The notes: generated by a model not told the origin, from the letters alone. A stretch of 64,000 nucleotides of DNA from Aureimonas phyllosphaerae (GCF_900113065.1 NZ_FOOA01000019.1:1-64000); one strand, 5' to 3'; counted from the stretch's first letter, positions 18,798 through 28,146 are shown. Made by a program: numbers and translations.

Positions 18798-19346
18798 ATG
18801 TCGAGCAAACTTCATCGGGTCTTCGTCTCGTACGGGGATGGCGACGTCGCACGCGGCAACTCGCGCAGGGCGCTGCCCGACGTTCCGCTCGAAGGCCGCC
18901 GGATGGCGGACACTTCGCCTGCCGCGCGCCGCGTCGGACCCGCCCGGCGGCTCGCGATCGGCGGCAAGCGAACCTTCACGCCGAGAGCCAACTTCGAGAA
19001 GGCCTTCGGACGGATCACGGTCGAGAGTCTTCTGGAACTCGCGATGGCGGACCAGATGGAGATGGACGACGAGGTCGCGAACTTCCGGCCCCAGCCGGTC
19101 ACGTTCAAATGGTCTGATCATTTTCGCCGCCGAAGCTACACCCCGGACTTCGCCGTGTTCGGGACCGATGGCGGGCTTGCCTATCGGGAGGTGAAGCCGC
19201 GTGGGGTCTGGCTGCGTGACCCCACCCTGCGCGGTCGCCGTGACGCGATCGCCGAAGAATGCCGCCACCGGGGGGCGCGGTTCGAGGTCTGGGTGGATGC
19301 CGAACCCCGTCTAAACGGTCCCGTACCCAACGAGTTCGGCTTCTGA
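18798..19346 (+). CDS. tnsA: TnsA-family transposon endonuclease
   Basis: Encodes 182 aa. The restriction-endonuclease-like core is intact: ITVESLLELAMADQMEMDDE (E76), RRRSYTPDFAVFGTDG (D117) and AYREVKPRG (E131, K133). TnsA nicks the 5' ends of the element while TnsB cuts the 3' ends, giving cut-and-paste transposition. The protein is short: it lacks the long C-terminal TnsC-contact domain of Tn7 TnsA. The first 60 residues are basic and variable. The stop overlaps the tnsB start (TGATG). It is the first gene of a five-gene plus-strand unit. Confidence 0.9.
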   Translation: MSSKLHRVFVSYGDGDVARGNSRRALPDVPLEGRRMADTSPAARRVGPARRLAIGGKRTFTPRANFEKAFGRITVESLLELAMADQMEMDDEVANFRPQPVTFKWSDHFRRRSYTPDFAVFGTDGGLAYREVKPRGVWLRDPTLRGRRDAIAEECRHRGARFEVWVDAEPRLNGPVPNEFGF

Positions 19347-21712
19347 TGTCGCTTCCCGAAGCATCACCGCTCCGCTGGAACCCGGGAGAGCATGTCGAGA
19401 TCATCGACGAAGGAGGCGCGAAGACCCTGTGGTCCGTCCAAGAACGGGCAGACCGCGGGTGGAAGTTGAAGGAGACGGCGACGGGGAAGGTCCTTCCGTT
19501 CTCCGACGTCATGATCGAACTCCTGGGGTTCGACAGCCGCCTGCACCACTATCCGGCCAACGCCGCGCTCGTGTCCGAACGCCAGATGGACCTGATGGTT
19601 ACGCCCAGGGCCTTTTGGCCGGCACGGGTCGAGCTCGTTGTCGACGTGAAACTCGCCTATTGCCGCTTCGTCGACGAGCGTCTCGGGAAAGGGCGGACGA
19701 AGGAGGAGATCTGTCGCGCCGCCGTCGTGCCCGCGAGCAGGGAGGGTGGAACCACCGGGATCGACCAAGCTGACCAAGCATCTCTGGGGCGGGTTGGCGA
19801 CGACGGCGTGCCGATCGAGGGGGCCACGGAGCGCAGCGTTCACTCGACGAACTACCGGGGCTGGCGCAAGCGGCTCAGGAAGATCGAGATTGTGGAAGAG
19901 GCAAAAAGAACCTCCCGCGCACTGCCGGAAACGGCGCCCGAAGATCCCGACGAAGACGACGACACCTATTACGACTTCAAGAAGATGCCTTGGTTCCTCC
20001 GCCCCCCACACTGGCGAACGGTTTCGGATTGGCACGAACTCTGGTTGCGGACGAACAGGAGCGAGGGAATCCTGCAGCCCGACGACAAGCACAAGGGCAA
20101 CCGCACCAAGCGTGTGCATGCGTTGGTCACGACGAAGGAGGGTGCGCAGGATATCTACGAGGTCATGGGGGAATTCCTCGGGAAGCTCAACGTAAACAAA
20201 AAGAGGGTGTCCGTCGGGCAGGTCTGGGACGCAATCAAGCTGCAGCATCCCGAATTCGAAAGTTACTTCACGACAGCGAAACCGCTGGGTCGGCTTCTGG
20301 AAAAACTCTACCCGGAATCGTACGAGCGCCAGAAACGGCAATACGGCGCTTGGACGGCGAGGAACAACCATCGCGTCTCTCAGGCGCATCCCGATCCCGA
20401 ATACGTCATGGACGAGGTGGAGATCGACCACTGCCTGGCCGACATCATTGTCCGCGACGAAAACGGCGACATCCTGGGACGACCATGGATAACGGTGGTG
20501 CTGGACCGTTGCTCCCGCATGATCGTCGGCATGCACGTGTCCTTCGAGGTTCCGGGCTTCGCCGCCGTCCAGCGCTGCCTGATGCACGCGTTCTGGCCGA
20601 AGGACCTCCGGCGCTGGAAGCCCGGTCATCCCGAATTCGATCCCGAGCGCGAACTTCTCCACACGTGGCCGTGCCATGGCATCCCCGAGGTCATCTATAC
20701 GGACCGTGGCAAGGAGTTCCTCTCGATCCCACTCGACAGGGTCGGCTGGTCCCTGCGCATTCGGATCTTGCCGCTGCCGGCGCGTAGCCCGCACCTGAAG
20801 GGGAAGATCGAACGGTTCTTCGGAACCATGCACGCGAAGGTCTACTCCTACGAGGAAGGGAAGACGTTCTCGTCCTACGTGCAACGTCACGAATACGATT
20901 CGTACAAGGAGTCGAAACTCACTCTACGCGACCTGAAGTGGAAGCTCCTGAAGTGGGTGGTCGACGATTATCATCCGTCCTTGCATGACGGTCTGTCTGG
21001 TATCCCGCTTATGGTATGGCATGAGAAGGCCGCCCAGAAGTTCATCCAACCCGCTCCCGACGCCCGGTACAAGCACTCCATGCTCGGCAAGGCGTACTTG
21101 GTGCCGATCGGTCGAGACGGCATCAGCGTGGAAGGCCTGCTCTTCACCGGTCCCCAGCTTCAGAGGTTGCAGAACATCCATGGCCCCGGCCATCAGTATC
21201 ATGCGTCGGCCGATCCCTTCGACGCGGGGCAGATCTGGCTTTTCCCGCCCGGCGCACGCCAGCCGGTGGTGATCCCCGCCAAGCATCCCCGTCTTTGCGT
21301 CGGGGTCAGCTTCCGTCACGCGGTTCAGGCCAGGCGGCAGGCGAGAAAGCGTTACGGTAGGAAGGTCACCCCCGAACAGGTGGCCGAACTCATGTTGGAA
21401 TCCGAACGCCGGGCGGACGAAAGGCTTGCCGACAAGAAGCGGAAGGGGGGCGCGGCGCCGGAAGCGAGGTTCCGTCTGGCGAACGGCGAGTTCCTCACTC
21501 CGGTCGCCGGCGACAGCGGTGTCGTGGCTCGCCTGCCGGATGCGGCGCCCGAGCCGGAAGCTCCTGCCGCCATCGAGGTGCGAGATCCTCCGACTCCTCA
21601 AATGGAAGCTCCCGAGATCGTGCAACCTGTTCCGAACGTGGCCGCCGACTACAAGGAGACCGTCATGAGACGCGTGCGTGAGAAGGCAGCCATGAGGGCG
21701 AGCGCGTCATGA
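19346..21712 (+). CDS. tnsB: TnsB/TniA-family DDE transposase
   Basis: Encodes 788 aa from the ATG that overlaps the tnsA stop. The catalytic triad is D361 (VEIDHCLADI), D453 (VIYTDRGKEF) and E489 (HLKGKIERFFGT), with the usual D-35-E spacing. N-terminal regions carry the helix-turn-helix domains for end binding. A Mu-type beta domain follows the core (ARYKHSMLGKAYLVPIGRDG), and a variable tail would contact TnsC. It binds the element ends, cuts the 3' strands and joins them to target DNA. All catalytic residues are present. The stop overlaps the tnsC start by 4 nt. Confidence 0.96.
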   Translation: MSLPEASPLRWNPGEHVEIIDEGGAKTLWSVQERADRGWKLKETATGKVLPFSDVMIELLGFDSRLHHYPANAALVSERQMDLMVTPRAFWPARVELVVDVKLAYCRFVDERLGKGRTKEEICRAAVVPASREGGTTGIDQADQASLGRVGDDGVPIEGATERSVHSTNYRGWRKRLRKIEIVEEAKRTSRALPETAPEDPDEDDDTYYDFKKMPWFLRPPHWRTVSDWHELWLRTNRSEGILQPDDKHKGNRTKRVHALVTTKEGAQDIYEVMGEFLGKLNVNKKRVSVGQVWDAIKLQHPEFESYFTTAKPLGRLLEKLYPESYERQKRQYGAWTARNNHRVSQAHPDPEYVMDEVEIDHCLADIIVRDENGDILGRPWITVVLDRCSRMIVGMHVSFEVPGFAAVQRCLMHAFWPKDLRRWKPGHPEFDPERELLHTWPCHGIPEVIYTDRGKEFLSIPLDRVGWSLRIRILPLPARSPHLKGKIERFFGTMHAKVYSYEEGKTFSSYVQRHEYDSYKESKLTLRDLKWKLLKWVVDDYHPSLHDGLSGIPLMVWHEKAAQKFIQPAPDARYKHSMLGKAYLVPIGRDGISVEGLLFTGPQLQRLQNIHGPGHQYHASADPFDAGQIWLFPPGARQPVVIPAKHPRLCVGVSFRHAVQARRQARKRYGRKVTPEQVAELMLESERRADERLADKKRKGGAAPEARFRLANGEFLTPVAGDSGVVARLPDAAPEPEAPAAIEVRDPPTPQMEAPEIVQPVPNVAADYKETVMRRVREKAAMRASAS

Positions 21713-22881
21713 GCGAAGTACCGAAGAGCGAACTGTCGCCCGCGGAACACCAGGCGATGCTGTTCCAACTCGAGGGCGAGTGTCTCGACCACATGCAACT
21801 CGACAAGGCGTTGGGGGCGATCGACAGGCTGCGCAAGCGGTACACTCCCAATCCCGAGACGACGCTCGAAGCAAGGGCGCTTTTCGTCGTCGGCTACGCC
21901 GGTGCGGGCAAGAGCACCTTGCTCGCTCAGTACGAACGCAACGAGAGAATGAAGCCGGGAGCGTTCCGGAGCGACGAGGACGGCGACGTGCGGCCGGTGG
22001 TCCGACTGCAAGTGCCGAGCTCGGCGCAGAAAAGGCAGTTCGTGTCGGCCATTGTCGGAGCCTTGGGCTACAAGGCGCAAGCCGACGTCGACTCCACCGC
22101 CATCGTCCTCGAGATCGGTGATCTCTGCAGGCGTATGGGCGTACAGGTGATCCTCTTGGACGAGGCCCACGAGTTGACGAAAGGCGGTGGCAAGCGGGTC
22201 GAGGTGATCCAAGAGTTCGTCAAGTCGCTGCTGAACCAAACCGGGGTCCAGTTCGTCCTGGCCGGGCTTCCGGGCGTGCTGGATCTCCAGCCTGAGGAAC
22301 AGGTCGGACGACGCATGGCCCCTGTTTTTTACCTGGCTCCCTATGACTGGGGTACGGAAGAGGGTCGTGTAGAGTTCGCGACCCTTCTCGTCGAATTGGA
22401 GGCCAAAGTGGGCGTGCCGTTCGTCCCCTCCCTGCTCGACGATCCGGTCCTGCAGGCTAGGATGTACTACGCAACCAAGGGAAGGATCGGCCTCGTCTCG
22501 AAATACATGAGCGCGGCCTTGGACAAGGTCCTGCATGGTGAGTTGGAAAAGATCACCCCTTACGACCTGGGCGTCATCTTCGACGAGTTCCGGCCCAAGC
22601 CGATGCCAGCCATCGCGCCGGTCGAATTCGACGCGCCTCCCGTCGCGGCCGCCGTCCGCACCGTCCCGGTTGCGGGGAACCCTTTCCTCGTGGAGGTCGA
22701 CGAGTTTCGCAGGATGTGGAACTCGTGGCTCGCGGTCGGAGAGGATGGCTCGGGCGACGAGGAAACCGAGGCTGCCCCTGCAAAGCCGGACGCCACAAAG
22801 AATGATTATAAGCCGAGGAAGCGCGAGGGGCAGCGCAAGGGCACGTTCCGCGGCCCCAAGGCAGCAGATGGACGGCGTTGA
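21709..22881 (+). CDS. tnsC: TnsC/TniB-family AAA+ transposition ATPase
   Basis: Encodes 390 aa. Walker A is GYAGAGKST (residues 62-70) and Walker B is VILLDE (147-152), followed by AHELTKGGGKRVEVIQ and a sensor-like FVLAGLPG. TnsC forms ATP-dependent filaments on target DNA and links the target selector (TniQ) to the transposase; it also gives target immunity. The C-terminal 60-70 residues are Pro/Ala/Lys-rich and probably interact with TnsB. The tniQ ATG lies 14 nt inside its 3' end, so translation is coupled. Confidence 0.95.
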   Translation: MSEVPKSELSPAEHQAMLFQLEGECLDHMQLDKALGAIDRLRKRYTPNPETTLEARALFVVGYAGAGKSTLLAQYERNERMKPGAFRSDEDGDVRPVVRLQVPSSAQKRQFVSAIVGALGYKAQADVDSTAIVLEIGDLCRRMGVQVILLDEAHELTKGGGKRVEVIQEFVKSLLNQTGVQFVLAGLPGVLDLQPEEQVGRRMAPVFYLAPYDWGTEEGRVEFATLLVELEAKVGVPFVPSLLDDPVLQARMYYATKGRIGLVSKYMSAALDKVLHGELEKITPYDLGVIFDEFRPKPMPAIAPVEFDAPPVAAAVRTVPVAGNPFLVEVDEFRRMWNSWLAVGEDGSGDEETEAAPAKPDATKNDYKPRKREGQRKGTFRGPKAADGRR

Positions 22882-24739
22882 GCGGAGAAGGGCTCCGGCG
22901 CCCATCCGCCGGTTCGCGCTGCGTGTCCCGCTTGCACCGGACGAGCCCTCCTACGGCTTGATGGCACGTCTCGCCTGGCGCCACGGGCGCTTGGACGTCA
23001 GGGGGTTTGCCTCGTCCTGCGGGCTGCCGCTGAGGTCACTGCTCGCCGGCGGGGGCGTATCCAACCTCGCGTCCGCCGCCTTGGTGGATGATGAGGTGCT
23101 CCGGTTCTCGACGCCGGCCCACGACATCCGTCGGCGCATCGTGAAACTGCGCGGGGAGACCCTTCGCACGATCGACCACTCGGTGGCGACGCGTCGCTGG
23201 TGTCCGGCTTGCCTTTCGGAAGACCTCGACCTGTCGTCGTCAGGAGCTGCGATGGCCCGTCACCGCTTCTGGTGGGACGTGGCCGCCATCGAGACATGTC
23301 CGCGTCACGGATGCCGTATCGAGGATGCCTGTGCTCGATGCGGCGCCGGGGCGAATTGGGACCATGCGCCGTTGCACGCCTGCCGTTGCGGCGCGAAGCT
23401 GAACGGGGATGGGCGCCCGCAGCCCGTCGGGGCATTCTCCCGCTACCTCCACGATCGGCTCCTCGGTTTGCCGCGCCACGCCTCGCCGAACGTGGACGAC
23501 TTGGCGGTCGCCGAACTCATTCCCCTTGCCCGGCTCTTGGGGCTCGTCGAGTGTGCGGACTGGCACGCCCGTTGGCCGGATGCGGGAACCGAGGCGGACG
23601 GCGACCTCCGTGACGCGGGAATGGCCTGCCTGGAGGGCTGGCCCTTCTCGTTCCGTGCGGTGCTCAACCGAAAGGCGGTTCGCGAGCGGGGCGGCAAGCC
23701 GTCTGGAGGCGTGCTTGCGACCTACGGCTGGGTCTACGAGCAGTTCGTGTCTACCTATCCCGACGGACCCGTCGGCGACCGCCTTCGCTCCGAACTCCGG
23801 CGCCATGCCGTCGCCAACGGCGTGATGGCCGACGGAGAGGCCATGCTTGGGAAAAAGGTCGCCCGGGGCGTCACCCTCGTTGCGGCTTCGAGGTCGATCG
23901 GCAGCGACGTCGCCCGGACGAGGAGCCTGCTGGTCGCGGCGGGTCGCATGCCGCGCGGGTCGAGGCGGGGCGTGTCGAGCACCGTCGACCCCGCGGCCGT
24001 CGCGGCGCTCGCCTCGGATCGGCGCCGCAGGATCGGCGTCGCCACGGCCGCACAGCGACTGGGAATCGGCCGTCCGCAGGTCCGCTCGCTTGTCTCCTCC
24101 GGCGTTCTCGACGGCTGCCTGCTCGGCGAAGCGAACGGAAAGAAGGTCCTCGACGGCGAGAGGCTGGACGGCTTCGTTGAGAGGATCCTGCGCGACGTGG
24201 GGGAGGCCGAGGAAGGAAGCGGCCTCGTGCGGCTCGCCGGCGCCACGCGGTCGGCAAGGACAGACACCACGGCGCTCATCGCCGAACTGGCGGCCGGGCA
24301 CCTCCGTCCCGTGGCTCGGCTACCCGGTGGACGAGGTCTCGGCGCATGCCTTCTGCGGGAGAGCGATCTAGTTCCGCGTGCGGCTGAGGACACCGAGACG
24401 CTGAACCTCCAGCAGTTCGCGGGAGCCATCGGGATGCATCCGGAGGCGGTGTCTACGATGCTGCGCGAGGGGATGATCTCGGCGAGGCGCGCCGGAGCGT
24501 CGTGGACGATACCGCGGTCCGAGGTCGCGCGCTTCGAGGAGCGGTTTGTCACGGGGGCAAAGCTCGCCGTCCGCCAGGAACTGGCGCCCAGGGCGCTCAT
24601 CAACCGTCTCGCGAAGGTCGGCGTGCATCCGGTGATCGGTCCGCCCGCCTGCCGCCAGGTCGTCTACCTTCGAGGCGCCGAGGACGCGCAACTGTCCGGC
24701 AGGCGGCCAGCCATGCGATCGAGCCGATCTGGCCGCTAG
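22868..24739 (+). CDS. tniQ: TniQ-family target-site selection protein (first copy)
   Basis: Encodes 623 aa. The ATG at 22868 lies within the tnsC end; the longer frame upstream is a shadow. The TniQ domain has the entry motif APDEPSYGLMARLAWRHG and zinc-binding pairs WCPAC (C112, C115), CPRHGC (144-149), CARCG and CRCGAKL. The remaining 400 residues contain several helix-turn-helix-like blocks, e.g. VATAAQRLGIGRPQVRSLVS and LQQFAGAIGMHPEAVSTML. This is the layout of TnsD-type proteins that read a fixed attachment site. It should recruit TnsC to the target. Confidence 0.9.
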   Translation: MDGVERRRAPAPIRRFALRVPLAPDEPSYGLMARLAWRHGRLDVRGFASSCGLPLRSLLAGGGVSNLASAALVDDEVLRFSTPAHDIRRRIVKLRGETLRTIDHSVATRRWCPACLSEDLDLSSSGAAMARHRFWWDVAAIETCPRHGCRIEDACARCGAGANWDHAPLHACRCGAKLNGDGRPQPVGAFSRYLHDRLLGLPRHASPNVDDLAVAELIPLARLLGLVECADWHARWPDAGTEADGDLRDAGMACLEGWPFSFRAVLNRKAVRERGGKPSGGVLATYGWVYEQFVSTYPDGPVGDRLRSELRRHAVANGVMADGEAMLGKKVARGVTLVAASRSIGSDVARTRSLLVAAGRMPRGSRRGVSSTVDPAAVAALASDRRRRIGVATAAQRLGIGRPQVRSLVSSGVLDGCLLGEANGKKVLDGERLDGFVERILRDVGEAEEGSGLVRLAGATRSARTDTTALIAELAAGHLRPVARLPGGRGLGACLLRESDLVPRAAEDTETLNLQQFAGAIGMHPEAVSTMLREGMISARRAGASWTIPRSEVARFEERFVTGAKLAVRQELAPRALINRLAKVGVHPVIGPPACRQVVYLRGAEDAQLSGRRPAMRSSRSGR

Positions 24740-24957
24740 CGTCGGGGGCAGGGCAGCCCGGTCGGCGGTTGACGCAACGCGTCGGCACCCCTGGCAGGCC
24801 GACGCCGCAATTCGCCGGAATTCGTGAGTGATCGCGGAACCGGGTTCGAGGGCTTCAAAAGGACTCAGGTTGCCGAAGGCGGTGATCTGGCATCCGATCC
24901 TAACGCGATCTTATCGCACCGTCGCCGAAGCTCGGCCGATTCCTGTCGGAAACGGTC

Positions 24958-27306
24958 ATGCCAGACAATCTCGCGCTGCTTCCCCTTCGAGTCCGACCGC
25001 GGATCGGCGAGACGCCGCTGAGCCTGTTGGGCCGCTTGGCCTCGCGTCGGGGATCCGACGATCCGGCTCGGTTCGCCCGATCGGTGGGCCTGGACCCCGT
25101 TGCCGTGTCGCGGGGCCATCATACCGCGGAACTGTCGATCCTCTCCGGCCTGCCGGCAGCGGGCATCGCGGAATGGTCCGTCGACCAGGTGTCCGAATCC
25201 ACCGTCGTGCTGGCGGGCGAGACCCTCCGCATGAAGTCCGAGTGGTGCTGCATGGATTTCGCCGAGGCGGGTCGGCGCTACTGCGCCGAATGCCTCGAGG
25301 AGGACGCGTCGGACGGGGAAGGCGGACCGCCCGAGCAGCGCGCGTATGTCCGTGCATGGTGGGACCTGCGCTTCGTCCGCGCCTGCTCGAGGCATCGAAT
25401 CCTTCTCGAGACGCGCTGTCCGCGGCCCCAATGCCGGGCGATCGTGAAGCATTCGCATGTCCCGTCACATCGCTGCATGGTCTGCCGCGCGCCGTTCGCC
25501 GCCAAGACGCGGTCGGCATTGTCAGAGGGGGATATGGCTGCCGAGGCTTACGTCCAGGGACGCCTGGGCATCCGCGAGCGCATGTCCGTCCCCTTCCTGG
25601 ACGCGATGAGCCTGCATCAGGCGGACGAGACGATGTGGCGATTGGGCATCGTCGCGGAGATGGGCACCGAGCGTGTGAACCGCTTCGTCGAGACGTTGGG
25701 GCCTGCGGACTTCTGTCGGCTGGCCTCCCGAGGGTTGTCGGTCTGTATCGATGGCAAGCAGGGAGTCGAGCGCCTCCTGCAGAGCCTCTTCGACCGATCG
25801 GCGGGCTTCAAGAACGGCCCCTCTAAGTCGTACGGTATGCTCTTCACATGGCTCGACTCAACTCGCTTCGACGACGACACGCCCAAGCACGTCGAGATCC
25901 TCAGGGGAATCCTGCGGACGCACGCCATGTCCGAGATCCCGATGATGACGACGGACGCACTGTTCCGCCAGGACTGCTCCGGAAGCCGCTACGTGTCCAT
26001 CAAGTCCGCGTCGCTCGCTGCGGGAACGCAGCACCGGGCCTTCGTGCGGCGGGCGCTTGCAGCGGGCATGATCACGGAACGGGACGTCTCTTTAGGCAGG
26101 TTCGTCCGTGGCGACATACCGAAGATCACGTCGATCCGCACGGACCGCCTTCCGATGGGAGAAGTCGGCAAACGGCTGGGGCTGACGCAGAAGCACCGGA
26201 ACAGGATCATCGAGCTCGGCATCCTTCCGGTCGTCAGCGCTCCTCCACCAGCGGAACGCAGGTACGTCGAGGCCAACGACGTCGAGCGCTTCGCGAACCT
26301 GACGCGCCTGGACGCTCCGCTCGTCACGTTGGACGAGCGCGAACACCTGTGTCTGTTCGCGGATGAGGTCGATACCTGGCTCGCCCTGCCGGCGATCGTG
26401 GAAGGCAGCCTGGTACCCCTCGGTCCGTCGAAGGTTCGTGACCTCAAGGCGCTCGTCCTGGATCGAAGGGATTTGGAAAAGGGTGGATACCTGAAGCTCC
26501 CCAAGGAGCGTCGCGAGCGGAAACGCCAACCGCAGAAGCGAGCTCAGCGCGTGAGGGAGATCGAGAACAAGCCTAAACTTCTCAGCTCGCGCGCGACCAC
26601 GAAGCGGCTCGGGACGGCTTGGGCAAGCTTGGTCGCTCTCGTCCAGGGAGGCCTTCTTCGAAGTGTGTCGGATGGAGGGCGGATCAAGTTCGGGTTCTTG
26701 GAGAAGGACGTCGAGGAGTTCGCGGCGCGATACGTCCTCTCCAACCGTCTGCGATCGGAATACGGTCTTCCCTGGAGTGAGAGCCTGCGGTTCGATCTCG
26801 AGGCTCGTGGATCGTTCGTGCATGCGGTCGCCGGATTTGCCGACCTGTTCGTGGTCGAGCGCGGCGATGTCCAGAGGGTCCTGTCGGATGGCCTCGTCGA
26901 CCGGGTGCCTTCCGGAGGTCCGGACGCCGGGAAGTCCACCGCCTACGATGACATGGGCGACGAGGAATGGTCCGTGATCTCCCCCCTGCTGCCGACCGCA
27001 GTTCAAGGCTACGCCCGCTTGAACGACCGACGCACCGTCGACGGCATCCTGTGGCACTTGAGGACCGGGTTGCCTTGGTCCGACCTCCCCGACAGGTATG
27101 GGCCTCATTCCACGGTTCGTGCCCGCCTGACGAAATGGGACCGCGCCGGAGTTTGGGACGGAGTGCTCGCTGCGATGGCCGCCGCTCTGGCAGACCGATT
27201 CCTTCCGATAGAACGGCCCGGAGTTCAAATGTGGGGCGGCGTTCGGACGGGAAGCCGGTCTGACCTAAGGGTCGTCGCGTGGTGGAAGCCGCCAGCCCGT
27301 GGATAG
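24958..27306 (+). CDS. Second TniQ-family protein fused to an IS5-type (DUF4096-like) transposase domain
   Basis: Encodes 782 aa. The N-terminal TniQ domain has RIGETPLSLLGRLASRRG, a CAEC zinc pair, CSRHRILLETRCPRPQC and CMVC. The middle holds HTH-like blocks (MGEVGKRLGLTQKHRNRIIE; ATTKRLGTAWASLVALVQGG). From residue 666 the text changes to MGDEEWSVISPLLP, then NDRRTVDGILWHLRTGLPW, SDLPDRYGPHSTVRARLTKW and AGVWDGVL. That is the N-terminal DNA-binding region of IS5/IS402-group transposases. No DDE domain follows in any frame. The fusion is in frame without a break. It may give this copy a different target from the first TniQ. A 218-nt gap separates it from tniQ. Confidence 0.85.
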   Translation: MPDNLALLPLRVRPRIGETPLSLLGRLASRRGSDDPARFARSVGLDPVAVSRGHHTAELSILSGLPAAGIAEWSVDQVSESTVVLAGETLRMKSEWCCMDFAEAGRRYCAECLEEDASDGEGGPPEQRAYVRAWWDLRFVRACSRHRILLETRCPRPQCRAIVKHSHVPSHRCMVCRAPFAAKTRSALSEGDMAAEAYVQGRLGIRERMSVPFLDAMSLHQADETMWRLGIVAEMGTERVNRFVETLGPADFCRLASRGLSVCIDGKQGVERLLQSLFDRSAGFKNGPSKSYGMLFTWLDSTRFDDDTPKHVEILRGILRTHAMSEIPMMTTDALFRQDCSGSRYVSIKSASLAAGTQHRAFVRRALAAGMITERDVSLGRFVRGDIPKITSIRTDRLPMGEVGKRLGLTQKHRNRIIELGILPVVSAPPPAERRYVEANDVERFANLTRLDAPLVTLDEREHLCLFADEVDTWLALPAIVEGSLVPLGPSKVRDLKALVLDRRDLEKGGYLKLPKERRERKRQPQKRAQRVREIENKPKLLSSRATTKRLGTAWASLVALVQGGLLRSVSDGGRIKFGFLEKDVEEFAARYVLSNRLRSEYGLPWSESLRFDLEARGSFVHAVAGFADLFVVERGDVQRVLSDGLVDRVPSGGPDAGKSTAYDDMGDEEWSVISPLLPTAVQGYARLNDRRTVDGILWHLRTGLPWSDLPDRYGPHSTVRARLTKWDRAGVWDGVLAAMAAALADRFLPIERPGVQMWGGVRTGSRSDLRVVAWWKPPARG

Positions 27307-27534
27307 CCGGTGGTTCGTTTGGGCGGCGTCGCGTTCGGACGGCGAATGTCGTCGATCGAACGTCGGGGCCGCTCGTCGTGGCGTGCGGCGTTGCCTCGGG
27401 CCGGCTGTATCTCCCATCGCCACTGGTTGTCCGTTCGGCCCCGATGAATGGGCGGCAATAGGGTCGTTGAAGGCCTGCTCGTACGATCCCCAGGGTTCTG
27501 GCGCGCGGCCTCACTGGCCACTGCTGGAGCACGC

Positions 27535-27657
27535 TGCGGGATTTATGGGTCGGAAGGCTACGTCAATGCGGGATTTATGGGGTGGCTCTGCGGGATTTAT
27601 GGGTCGAAGTTGCCGCTAACCTATTGATTGATGCGTTTGCTCTGCGGGATTTATGGG
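27535..27657. repeat. Four 15-bp direct repeats, probable TnsB-binding sites of the element end
   Basis: TGCGGGATTTATGGG occurs at 27535-27549, 27567-27581, 27589-27603 and 27643-27657, identical in all four. The spacing is irregular (32, 22 and 54 nt start to start), like the separated sites of the Tn7 left end. The outermost copy is followed by GGCGGCGACAACA, whose reverse complement starts TGTTGTCGCC, the TGT start typical of Tn7-like ends. The chance frame through them encodes ALRDLWG repeats and is not a gene. Confidence 0.85.
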
Positions 27658-27889
27658 GGCGGCGACAACAGGCATTCAGTCCGACGGGACGTCCGCTTAC
27701 GAGAACGAAGAGGCGCCATATCCTCGGCGCGGGTGGCCTCGGCGTCGGTTCGTCACCGGTCTGCCGTTCCCAGCGGCTATTGGGGCTGTGCCTCGTTCGC
27801 ATCGAGTATCTCCGTCATCCCGACCGCGTGGCGGTATCGAACTTCTCCACCTCCCTTGCCGTTGACGCTGCCGACGTGCGCCGCGTAAG

Positions 27890-28146
27890 CAGGCTTCGAC
27901 GGTTTCCCCGCGGCGACGAGCCCGGGGGATTAAAAGGGAACACGGTGAGGACGACCCAATCGGGGCCGAAACCGTGGCTGCCCCCGCAACTGTAAGCGGA
28001 TGCCGATCATCCCCGCGCTGGTCCTCGGACGGGCGCGGCGGGCCGCTGGGTCGCCCCGGCGCCATGCCACTGCGAAGCGCCCACGGGCCGAAGCGGGAAG
28101 GCAGATGATCGGTGCGACCTCCGCGAGCCAGGAGACCTGCCGTCAG
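27890..28146 (+). promoter_or_regulatory. Cobalamin (B12) riboswitch
   Basis: It contains the class hallmarks in order: AAAAGGGAACACGGTGAGG (27932-27950), CCGAAACCGTGGCTGCCCCC then GCAACTGTAAGCGG (27967-27999, the B12 box region), GCCACTGCG (28066-28074), CGGGAAGGC (28094-28102) and GAGCCAGGAGACCTGCCGTC (28125-28144). GACGG near 27898 can pair with CCGTC at 28140-28144 to close the element. It lies about 220 nt before the binding-protein gene of an ABC importer and should shut that operon when adenosylcobalamin is plentiful. Confidence 0.95.

Larger units (their letters stand above)
18798..27670 (+). mobile_element. Tn7/Tn5053-like element: transposition genes and one end
   Basis: tnsA, tnsB, tnsC, tniQ and a second tniQ lie on one strand, with overlaps among the first four. 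They are followed 229 nt later by four direct repeats and a terminal ACA (TGT when read inward) at 27668-27670. The start given is that of tnsA, since the other end was not found; the real element must begin upstream. No cargo lies between the last gene and the repeats. The flank to the right is the upstream region of a B12 riboswitch operon, so the element sits in an intergenic region. The intact catalytic motifs argue for recent activity. Confidence 0.75.

Noticed and set aside
26953-27535. A complete IS5-family insertion sequence after tniQ2
   Set aside because: No DDE catalytic domain or second frame is found in the following 230 nt on either strand, and the joint with TniQ is in frame.
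27535-27657. CRISPR array or replication iterons
   Set aside because: Only four short repeats with unequal spacing, no cas genes and no Rep gene; the position beside tns genes fits TnsB sites better.
27582-27995. An open frame encoding repeated ALRDLWG
   Set aside because: It only reads through the transposon-end direct repeats and into the riboswitch.
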